A DNA stretch of 10,323 nt. Source: Gemmatimonadota bacterium (GTDB lineage: Bacteria > Latescibacterota > UBA2968 > UBA8231). The notes beneath the pieces are model-generated. The model made no database searches. It saw only the letters and a list, made by a program, of their open reading frames with translations, and was not told the DNA's origin. Within the stretch, counting starts at the first letter, position 1; each line of letters starts with the position of its first letter. Positions 1 through 6,701 of the stretch are shown in pieces. The position numbers and the translations under genes were made by a program. The DNA lies in contig JAPOZF010000526.1 of assembly GCA_026706165.1 (NCBI GenBank), positions 1 to 10,323 of the forward strand. The letters are read 5' to 3'.

Positions 1-677
1 AGTCGGAGTACGACGGGCCGGCGCGCGCCCTCGACGAGTACCTGCACCCGGCCGATACCTTCGTTCTGGAAAAGGCGAACTTTGTCCTGCCTATATCCTG
101 CGTCAAGTGTCACGGTCCCGCGGAGCGTCATGTCCGCTACCACCGCGAAAACCCCGGCGACCCGACGGCGCGCCACATCGTCGGGATCGGGGACCTGACG
201 AGGAACCAGCAGGTCGAGGTCTGCGGCTTCTGTCACACCCCGCCCGGGGCGGTCGTGCGCCCTCCCTTCAGCTTCCGGCCGGGCGACGCCTATTCCGACT
301 TCATCGAGCCGGCGGCCGTCGATTTCACGGAGACCGATCCCCATGCCACGCAGGCGCCGTACCTGACCGCGAGCCAGTGCTTCAAGCGCACCCCCTCGAT
401 GACCTGCACCACCTGCCACGACCCGCACCGGAACCAGCGCGGGGACCTCGGCATGTTTTCCCGGCTCTGCAGGGAGTGCCACGAGCCGTCGTCGGGCATG
501 CACTGCACCCGCACCCCGACGCAGGAGGGGGCGGCGGCCGACTGCATCGACTGCCACATGCCGCGGCAGACCTCTTCCGCACTGCGCGTGGTGGGCCAGC
601 GGGGGGAGACGCTCCCCCTGCGGATGCGCAACCACTGGATAAAGGTCCACGAGTTGGAGGGTTCCACGGGCCCGTGA
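1..677 (+). CDS. Multiheme cytochrome c, C-terminal part (5' end outside window)
   Basis: The reading frame is open from base 3 to the TGA at 675-677, giving 224 visible residues. No start is needed inside the window because heme sites begin at once. Five CxxCH heme-attachment motifs are visible: CVKCH (33-37), CGFCH (74-78), CTTCH (135-139), CRECH (156-160) and CIDCH (181-185). The tight pair CTTCHDPH and the later CIDCHMPR resemble the cytochrome c554/c552 and doubled-CxxCH families. The closing stretch RNHWIKV resembles the end of the heme domain in cytochromes that continue into TPR repeats, but here the protein stops. Such proteins are exported and carry electrons in the periplasm or at the outer membrane. 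The N-terminus, export signal and any further hemes lie outside. The specific redox partner or substrate cannot be told. It is convergent with the FG-GAP gene that follows. Confidence 0.85.
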   Translation, partial: SEYDGPARALDEYLHPADTFVLEKANFVLPISCVKCHGPAERHVRYHRENPGDPTARHIVGIGDLTRNQQVEVCGFCHTPPGAVVRPPFSFRPGDAYSDFIEPAAVDFTETDPHATQAPYLTASQCFKRTPSMTCTTCHDPHRNQRGDLGMFSRLCRECHEPSSGMHCTRTPTQEGAAADCIDCHMPRQTSSALRVVGQRGETLPLRMRNHWIKVHELEGSTGP

Positions 678-808
678 TCGCCAGGCCTGGCCAGAGTCGA
701 AGGCATGCGGGAAGATGGCGGTTCATGCCCTGAATTCCAGCCGCCCCGGCGGACCCGGCATCCGGTGCGCTTGAAAACCTCAACCGCCTTTCCAGGTTCT
801 GAAGCGGT
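678..808. other. Convergent intergenic gap, no clear terminator
   Basis: This 131-base gap separates the stop of the + strand cytochrome gene (677) from the stop of the - strand FG-GAP gene (809). It contains weak inverted repeats: GGCATG at 702-707 with CATGCC at 724-729, CCGCC at 741-745 with GGCGG at 748-752, and AACCT at 776-780 with AGGTT at 794-798. Read on the - strand, the last is followed by TTTC. None has the strong stem plus long T-run of a canonical intrinsic terminator. Termination of both transcripts here is expected from the geometry but not demonstrated. Confidence 0.4.
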
Positions 809-2605
809 CTACTGCTGTTCGATGGTGATGAACTGGTTCGGCGCCACTCCTTCCATCACCTGCATGGCGCCGTCCGGCCAGATGATCTCCAGGCTCTCCA
901 CGGTCGGGCAGTCGCCGAGCCCGAAGTGCCGGCGGATGTCGTTTGCCGACGCGTAGCTGCCGCTGGTCCTCACCTCGCGGACCTGGATGGCGCCGCCGCA
1001 GGTGACGGCGATCCTCGATCCCACCGCATCCCGGGTCAGAGCTCCGATCAGCCGGACCGACAGCCAGTTTCTTCCCGCAGGCAGGTCGTTGCGCAGCAGC
1101 TGGGCAGGGCCGTTGCAGTTGGTCACCAGGATGTCGAGGTCGCCGTCGTTGTCGTAGTCTCCGCGGGCGCTGCCCCGCGACACCAGCGCCGGCGAGAGAC
1201 CGGGGCCGCCGGCTTCCGAGACGTCGACGAACCCCGCTTCCGGCCGGTTCTCGAACAGCTGGTTCGGCTGCGCGTAGGAGATTCCATCGTTGCCGGCGAT
1301 GTACTGCACCTTGTCCTGGACGTGCCCGTTGGCGACGAAGAGGTCGAGGTCGCCGTCGTTGTCCGCCTCGAAGAAAAAGGTGCCGAAACCGAGAGGTTCG
1401 TAGCTGCTCCCGGCCACCCCGAGCAGGGACGTCACGTCGCTGAATCGGCCCCCCTCGTTGCGGTAAAGGGTGTTGGTCTGCCTCGAGTAGTTGGTTACGA
1501 ACAGGTCGTAGTCGGCATCGGCGTCGTAGTCGCCCCAGTCCACCCCCATTCCCGCTTCCGCCCGGCCGTCGCCGTTGTAGGCGCTCCCGGCGATCAGGCC
1601 GACCTCGCGGAAACGGCCGCCCTCGTTGCGGAACAGGAAGTTCCTCACCCCGTCGTTGGCGACGTAGAGGTCGGTGTCGCCGTCGCTGTCGTAGTCCGCG
1701 GTGACTGCCCCGAGCCCCTTGCCGTCGGCGATGAGGATGCCGGCGTCACGGCTCGCGTCCTCGAATCCGCGGCCCGTGTTGCGGTAGAGGGCGTCGGCGG
1801 CGCCGCGGTAGCGGTCCGGGCTGCAGTAGCTGCGCCGGTCCTTGCGCACGCGCACGACTGTTCCTCCCGCCGAACCGAGGCTGGCGTCCTCGACCCCGCA
1901 TACGCGGTTGTTGCCGACGTGGAAGTCGAGGTAGTTGACCACGTAGAGGTCGAGCAGGCCGTCGTTGTCGTAGTCGAAGAAGGCGGCCCCGGCGCCCCAG
2001 CTCTCGTCGCCGACCCCGGCCTGCCCCGTCGCCTCGACGAACGTTCCCCCTTCACGAGCCCTGTTCTCGAAGATCGCGTTGGGCCCGTAGTTGACGACGT
2101 AGAGATCCGGGTCGCCGTCGTTGTCGTAGTCGCCTGTGGCGCATCCCATCCCGTAGCCGGGATCCCCGGCCCCGGTGACCGCCGTGAAGCGGTCCCCCCG
2201 GTTCCTGTAGAGCCTGTTGCCCAATGGAGCAGGGCCACCCTGACGGACCAGGGCGACGAGGCTGTCGGCGTCCCGGTGGCGACCTGCCCCGGTCTCCCTG
2301 ACGAAATAGTGGTCCGCGGTTTCGTCGACCAGGTTCACCGGCTGCAGGTCCTCCCCGATTCCTCGCAGCGGGAAGCCGTCGACGAGATAGATGTCGAGGC
2401 GGCCGTCGAGGTCGTAGTCGAGGAAGCCCCCTCCGGCTCCCATGGTCTCGATCAGGTAGTAGCGGCCGGCGGCGCCGCTCGTGTGGGTGAAGGCGATCCC
2501 GGCCTCCGGCGCCGCGTCGACGAAATAGGCGGAATGCGAGCCGGCGCCGGCACCGCGATTGAGCATGGCCGCGGACGCCGCCGCGAGGAGGAGGACCCGT
2601 TTCAC
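809..2605 (-). CDS. Secreted FG-GAP/VCBS repeat protein with ASPIC/UnbV domain (CRTAC1 family)
   Basis: This 598-residue protein starts at a GTG (2603-2605) that overlaps the TGA of the preceding gene. The N-terminus MKRVLLLAAASAAML is a signal peptide with likely cleavage near residue 22, so the protein is exported. Seven calcium-binding-type FG-GAP loops follow, at residues 63-71, 159-167, 211-219, 304-312, 359-367, 413-421 and 483-491, of the form DYDNDGDxD followed by a strand such as LYVVN. They should fold as a beta-propeller. Between loops 3 and 4 is the Cys-containing insert usual in this family (C236 and C261). Residues about 512-590 form the ASPIC/UnbV domain, with HFGLG (560-564) and IIWPDG (574-579). 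Loop 5 (DYDADADYD) lacks the usual glycine and loop 6 starts with E. It is the last gene of a four-gene overlapping operon. The molecular function of bacterial CRTAC1 proteins is unsettled; adhesion or a surface role is inference. Confidence 0.93.
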   Translation of the reverse strand: MKRVLLLAAASAAMLNRGAGAGSHSAYFVDAAPEAGIAFTHTSGAAGRYYLIETMGAGGGFLDYDLDGRLDIYLVDGFPLRGIGEDLQPVNLVDETADHYFVRETGAGRHRDADSLVALVRQGGPAPLGNRLYRNRGDRFTAVTGAGDPGYGMGCATGDYDNDGDPDLYVVNYGPNAIFENRAREGGTFVEATGQAGVGDESWGAGAAFFDYDNDGLLDLYVVNYLDFHVGNNRVCGVEDASLGSAGGTVVRVRKDRRSYCSPDRYRGAADALYRNTGRGFEDASRDAGILIADGKGLGAVTADYDSDGDTDLYVANDGVRNFLFRNEGGRFREVGLIAGSAYNGDGRAEAGMGVDWGDYDADADYDLFVTNYSRQTNTLYRNEGGRFSDVTSLLGVAGSSYEPLGFGTFFFEADNDGDLDLFVANGHVQDKVQYIAGNDGISYAQPNQLFENRPEAGFVDVSEAGGPGLSPALVSRGSARGDYDNDGDLDILVTNCNGPAQLLRNDLPAGRNWLSVRLIGALTRDAVGSRIAVTCGGAIQVREVRTSGSYASANDIRRHFGLGDCPTVESLEIIWPDGAMQVMEGVAPNQFITIEQQ

Positions 2606-4398
2606 GGAAGGAGCCGGCGCAGGCGGCGGGTCTCGTCCGGGAAGTGGCGCCTGGCGATCCCGAGGACGCGCTCGGCGCAGCTGCGGTCCCCCATCTGCAT
2701 GCAGAGTTCGATCAGTTCGGCGTAGCGGCCGTAGTAGTTGAAGGCAACCGGATCCGCCGAGAGTCCGGCTTCATATGCCTGCCGCGCCCCCTCCCGGTCT
2801 CCGAGCTGCCTGCGGGCGCGGGCCAGGCTGACCCATGCGATAACGCGGTCGGGGTGCGCTTCCAGGACGCGTTCGTATACCGGGATCGCCCCTTCGAGGT
2901 CTCCCTGAATGGCGGAGGTCGTTCCGAGGTTGAACCAGGCCTGCCAGTGGGTCGGGTCGCGGGCGACGGCGAGCTCGAACTCCCTCCTCGCCGCGGGGGC
3001 GTCCCGCTTCACCATGTGCGCCACCCCGAGGTTGAAGTGGATCGCCGCGTCCCCTTCGAGGTCCATGGCCCCGACCCGGAAGTTCGCTGCCGGCAGCAGC
3101 AGGGCGATGCAGAGGGCGGGGAATCCCGCCGCCCTCCGGTTGCCGTCTTTCAGCCCGGCGGCGAGGCAGTGGCCGGCGTATGCGGCATGAATCAGCAGCA
3201 GCGGCACGACCGGAAGCCGGTAACGGGAGGTGACGAAGAAGGCGATGACGGAAATGCTGTACAGGGCGATGAAGAGCAACGGCAGGGAGGCGCCGTCGCG
3301 GCGGAACGCGAGCAGGGCGCCGGCGACCGCCAGGGGAGCGACGAGCCCGAACGGGAAGGAGATCACCAGCTTCCACAGGGTCATGCCCAGTATATCGGAA
3401 TAATTGCGCCAGAAATAGATCCCCTGGTTGCGCCCGATCTCGTCGCCGTGCCAGAACAGGAAGAGCTTCCTGGCCAGCAGCCCCAGGTAGTCGGCGGGGC
3501 GCGAGCTGATGAACTCCCAGGACTGTGAAAAGAAGAAGGCGGACCGGCCGCTCGGCCGGGTGATCCCGGACTCCTCCCGCGGCCGGTCGAGAAGCTCGTC
3601 CCACTCCCATCCCGGCCTGATGCCCACGCTCTCGTCGTAGTTTTCGTTGTTGCCGACGTAGAAATTCACCCCGGCATTGTAGGAGATGAGAACCGCGTCT
3701 CCCCCGATGGCTACGTTCCGCACCGCGACCGGGAGGATGGGGAGGAGGACGCCGAGGACGAAGGCCGCGGGAAAGGCGAGCCTCGGCGCGGAGAAAGGGG
3801 CGCAACGCCTCACCTTGACCCAGATGAAGACCGCGGCCCCCGCGGCGAAGCTGAGCACCGTGGGGACGGTCAGCGTCGCGAGGCCGAAGAGGGCACCGGC
3901 GCCGAGAAAGCCGGGGGCGGTGGGCATGCGCAGACAGCGCAGCAGCAGGGCGAGGCCGGCGAGATCGAGGAAGGTGGCCAGGCTCGCCGGCAGGATTTCC
4001 CCGTCGAAATAGATGAGGGGGCCGTACACCGCGGCTGCGGCGCCGGCTGCGAGGCCGACGCCGGGGTGAAAGAGCCGGCCCCCGAGGTGCCAGGCAAGCA
4101 GGCAGGTTCCCGCACCGGCGAGGGCCTGGAAGAGACGCACGGCGTAGAAGAAGGAGTCGCCGCCGAAGAACAGGCGGAACAGCCCGAGGAGATAAGGATA
4201 GAGGGGGGGCTGCCAGAACGGCTCCTGGCCGCGGCCGAGCCAGTTCCCCGCGGCGATGTATTCCGCCTGCTTTACGTAGGTCTGCCCGTCGACGGGCGGG
4301 TGGGTGAAGGTGGGAGAGTCGTCGATCTCCAGGATGTAGGCGGTGCGCAGGCCCAAGGCGAGGGCGAAGAGGAGAACAGGAGCCAGCCGCGGACTCAT
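2602..4398 (-). CDS. GT-C fold (GT39/ArnT-like) membrane glycosyltransferase with C-terminal TPR domain
   Basis: This 598-residue integral membrane protein starts with ATG at 4396-4398. About 11 hydrophobic segments occupy residues 6-440. The first extracytoplasmic loop carries acidic candidates DD (26-27) and DGQTY (37-41), then WQPPLYPYLLG (62-72). Other family marks are YFDGEILPAS (130-139), FYVGNNENYD (246-255), RKLFLFW (310-316) and SRYRLPVVP (391-399). Members of this family transfer a sugar from a polyprenyl-phosphate donor to protein or lipid on the outer face of the membrane. Residues about 449-565 form three to four TPR units. Positively charged loops (RCLRM, VKVRR, FRRDG, LKDGNRR) all fall on the predicted cytoplasmic side. 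That makes the N-terminus inside and the TPR tail periplasmic. The gene overlaps both neighbours by four bases. Donor sugar and acceptor are unknown; the neighbouring secreted FG-GAP protein is a candidate acceptor by context only. Confidence 0.88.
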   Translation of the reverse strand: MSPRLAPVLLFALALGLRTAYILEIDDSPTFTHPPVDGQTYVKQAEYIAAGNWLGRGQEPFWQPPLYPYLLGLFRLFFGGDSFFYAVRLFQALAGAGTCLLAWHLGGRLFHPGVGLAAGAAAAVYGPLIYFDGEILPASLATFLDLAGLALLLRCLRMPTAPGFLGAGALFGLATLTVPTVLSFAAGAAVFIWVKVRRCAPFSAPRLAFPAAFVLGVLLPILPVAVRNVAIGGDAVLISYNAGVNFYVGNNENYDESVGIRPGWEWDELLDRPREESGITRPSGRSAFFFSQSWEFISSRPADYLGLLARKLFLFWHGDEIGRNQGIYFWRNYSDILGMTLWKLVISFPFGLVAPLAVAGALLAFRRDGASLPLLFIALYSISVIAFFVTSRYRLPVVPLLLIHAAYAGHCLAAGLKDGNRRAAGFPALCIALLLPAANFRVGAMDLEGDAAIHFNLGVAHMVKRDAPAARREFELAVARDPTHWQAWFNLGTTSAIQGDLEGAIPVYERVLEAHPDRVIAWVSLARARRQLGDREGARQAYEAGLSADPVAFNYYGRYAELIELCMQMGDRSCAERVLGIARRHFPDETRRLRRLLP

Positions 4399-5132
4399 GG
4401 CTGCGTCTTCTTCAGCGCCCGGAAGCGCTCGAGATGGATCCCGGCGAGCACTTCGCGGCCTTCCCGGAGGTAGAGTTGCGCCAGGCGGTAGTGGGCGGCG
4501 GTGAGTCCGGGATCGCGCTCGAGGGCAGCGGTGTACAGCTCGAAGGCGCGCTTTTCATTCCCCTCTCTTTCGAGGATCATCCCGAGCCGCAGGTACCCCC
4601 GGGCGAAGCCGGGAAGCGCCGCGACAGCCTTCTCGTAGAACTCCCGGGCTTCGGCGGGCCGGTTGCTGCGCTCGCTGATGACTCCGAGGTCGTAGAACGG
4701 CATCTCCCGGTCCAGGCCCAGCTCGATGGCGCGCAGGTAAGCGGCTTCGGCGGCGGCTTGGTCCATGAGCAGCATGTGCTGCTTGCCGAGATGCAGGAAG
4801 TAGGTGCCGTTGTCCGGATCGAGGGCGATGGCCCTCTCGATTTCCTCGATGGCCTTTCCTGTCTGCAGGCGGAAGGAGTAGGCGAGTCCGAGCAGGTCGT
4901 GGGCTTCCGCCGACCCGGGAGCGAGGCGGATCGCCTGGCGCAGCTCGGTGATCGCCTGCGCGTGGTCCCGGGTTTTCAGGCAGCGACGCCCCCGGGCGAG
5001 GTGGAGCGCTGCCGAATCGGCCGGCGCCGGGATTACCGCAGGCGCACCCGCCGGAGCGGGTTCGGCGGCCCCTCCCGTACCGAGGCATGGGAGCAGGACC
5101 ATGGCCGCCAGCAGGACCGGACGCACGATCAC
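4395..5132 (-). CDS. Secreted TPR-repeat protein
   Basis: This 245-residue protein starts at a GTG (5130-5132) that shares four bases with the stop of the preceding gene. Residues 1-23 look like a signal peptide ending in GAA, followed by a Pro/Ala-rich linker (24-38). A Cys at residue 16 is preceded by Pro, so it does not fit a lipobox. From about residue 41 to 240 there are six TPR units of roughly 34 residues, recognisable by the repeated pattern A-x-x-x-x-x-x-A-I-x-L-D-P, for example AIALDPDN (101-108). TPRs are protein-binding scaffolds and no catalytic motif is seen. The protein is likely a soluble periplasmic partner. Its position between a TPR lipoprotein and a TPR-tailed glycosyltransferase suggests that the three interact, which is inference. 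The stop overlaps the ATG of the glycosyltransferase gene (4395-4398). Confidence 0.88.
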   Translation of the reverse strand: MIVRPVLLAAMVLLPCLGTGGAAEPAPAGAPAVIPAPADSAALHLARGRRCLKTRDHAQAITELRQAIRLAPGSAEAHDLLGLAYSFRLQTGKAIEEIERAIALDPDNGTYFLHLGKQHMLLMDQAAAEAAYLRAIELGLDREMPFYDLGVISERSNRPAEAREFYEKAVAALPGFARGYLRLGMILEREGNEKRAFELYTAALERDPGLTAAHYRLAQLYLREGREVLAGIHLERFRALKKTQP

Positions 5133-6583
5133 TTCCCTGTTGCGGTCCCGAGCCGGCGCGACACGTCGGCGAAGGCGCGCCGCACCCTGTCGTTTTCCGG
5201 TTCCAGCTCGAGGGCGCGCCCGTAAGCCGCCGCGGCTTTTACCAGCCGCCCGAGGCGGGCCTGGGCGGCGCCGAGGCTGGCATGGGCGCCCGGGTCTTTC
5301 GGCCGCAGGTCGATGGCCCTGAGGTACTGGTCGACCGACTCCTCGACGTTCCCCATGCGGAAGAGCACGTGCCCGAGGTTGAGCGCCGCCTCGGCGAGGT
5401 TGGTGTCGAGGCGGGAAGCTTTCTCGAACGCGGCGCGGGCGTCGGGCAGCCGCTCGAGCTTCCTGTACCCCCAGCCCAGCCGGGTCCAGGCGATTGCGTC
5501 CTTCCCGTCGATCTCGACGGCGCGCTCGAGATGGGTCGCGGCTTCGCCGGCTCTGCCCGCCTCCAGCAGGAGCATTCCGAGCCCGGTATGGGGGTCCTTG
5601 CGGTCGGGAGTGATGGCGATCGAGCGGCGGAACTCCTGCATCGCTTCCCGCGGCTTCCCCTCCAGGACGTACGACAGTCCCATGTGGTAGTGGTCCCGCG
5701 CCGAGCCGACTAGCACGGCTTCCCCCTGGGAGGGGGGGCGGATCTCGGCGTGCAGCTCCGAAAGGTGCCCCAGCTGCCGGCCCGCGGTCTCGAGGAGTCG
5801 GCGGCCTTCCTCGCGCCGGCCTGTGCGCATGTACAGGTTGCCGAGGTTCAGGCGCATCTTGTGGTCGACGGGATTGAGCTCGGTCGCCCTCTCCATGCTC
5901 GTTGTGGCGCTCCCGAGGTCACCGAGGTTGCGGTAGGCGAGCCCGAGGTTGAAGTGGGCCTCGGCATCCTCCGGGGCGTGGGAGACCGCCCGGCGAAAGC
6001 TCGCCACCGTGTTCTCGAGCTCCCCGGCCCGGAGGTGGAGGTGCCCGAGCTTCTTGTGAGCCGGGGCGTACGTCGAGTCCGCCCTCAGGGCCGCGGCGAA
6101 GGCGAGGCGCGCCAGCCTGGTGCTGTCGAGGTACCCGTACACCACTCCCAGATTGTAATGGGCGCCCATGCGGGACGAGTCCAGGGCGACGGCTTTCTCG
6201 AAGGAGGAGATCGCCGCAGCGGCGTGGTCCGCCTGACTCCCGGTGTATGCCCGCGACGTGAATTGGCCGGTGTGGACAATGCCGAGGGTCTCGTGCAGCC
6301 GGGGATCCCCCGGGTCGATGGCAATGGCGCGCTCGATGTGTGCGCGGGCGGAATCGTACCTGCTGAGGAAAGTGAACGACCGGGCGAGGTAGAACAGGGA
6401 GATCGTGTCCTTCGGGTCCAGATCGAGGTTCTTCCGGAAGCGCTCGATCGCCCCGGCGTACTCCCCCTGTGAGTACTGGTGCCAGCCAGGCGGTTTTTCC
6501 GCAACCGGGCCGGGGGCGTCAGCGCAGGAAGCGGCGACGCATAGGGCGGTCAGGCTCCAGGGACCTGGGTGTCGACAGCCCAT
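5129..6583 (-). CDS. TPR-repeat lipoprotein, first gene of the overlapping operon
   Basis: I place the start at ATG 6581-6583, giving 484 residues. An earlier in-frame ATG at 6722-6724 would overlap the upstream gene and add 47 polar, Arg/Ser/Asp-rich residues with no signal-peptide character. From 6583 the protein opens with a short basic and hydrophobic segment ending in VAASC (16-20). This fits a loose lipoprotein signal with C20 as the acylated residue and Ala at +2, which favours outer-membrane sorting. About eleven or twelve TPR units span residues 26-463, split by a linker near 273-293. The third repeat carries an insertion around 103-120. No enzyme motif is present, so a scaffold or co-chaperone role at the envelope is likely. 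No good Shine-Dalgarno sequence precedes the chosen start. The stop overlaps the GTG of the next gene (5129-5132). Confidence 0.85.
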   Translation of the reverse strand: MGCRHPGPWSLTALCVAASCADAPGPVAEKPPGWHQYSQGEYAGAIERFRKNLDLDPKDTISLFYLARSFTFLSRYDSARAHIERAIAIDPGDPRLHETLGIVHTGQFTSRAYTGSQADHAAAAISSFEKAVALDSSRMGAHYNLGVVYGYLDSTRLARLAFAAALRADSTYAPAHKKLGHLHLRAGELENTVASFRRAVSHAPEDAEAHFNLGLAYRNLGDLGSATTSMERATELNPVDHKMRLNLGNLYMRTGRREEGRRLLETAGRQLGHLSELHAEIRPPSQGEAVLVGSARDHYHMGLSYVLEGKPREAMQEFRRSIAITPDRKDPHTGLGMLLLEAGRAGEAATHLERAVEIDGKDAIAWTRLGWGYRKLERLPDARAAFEKASRLDTNLAEAALNLGHVLFRMGNVEESVDQYLRAIDLRPKDPGAHASLGAAQARLGRLVKAAAAYGRALELEPENDRVRRAFADVSRRLGTATGK

Positions 6584-6647
6584 TGGGTTCGCTGAAGGGA
6601 TCGGTGAATGGTCAGCATGCCGGACGACGCAATCCGTTCGACATCGG

Positions 6648-6663
6648 GGAACGTTCCTGTCAG
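6648..6663 (-). promoter_or_regulatory. Possible promoter/operator of the TPR-glycosyltransferase operon
   Basis: The 118 bases between the propeller gene stop (6702) and the lipoprotein start (6583) are non-coding if the start is placed as above. On the - strand CTGACA (6663-6658) matches the sigma-70 -35 hexamer at five of six positions. It is followed at once by a perfect ten-base palindrome GGAACGTTCC (6657-6648). No convincing -10 hexamer lies at the right distance, so this is only a candidate promoter with an operator-like palindrome. Confidence 0.2.
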
Positions 6664-6701
6664 TGCGTGCAGATGATTGCGGGCCAGTACCGGGCGTATC
6701 C

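Noticed and set aside
1130..2430. Tandem DNA repeats resembling GTCGCCGTCGTTGTCGTAGTC.
   Set aside because: Recurrent copies are explained by codons for the DYDNDGD calcium loops of the FG-GAP protein. They are not an independent repeat element or CRISPR array.
926..2725. A 599-codon open frame on the + strand opposite the FG-GAP gene.
   Set aside because: It is the antisense shadow of the repeated Asp/Gly/Asn codons. Its translation is a monotonous Val/Glu/Ala/Asp mix with no domain, while the - strand frame has clear FG-GAP and ASPIC motifs.
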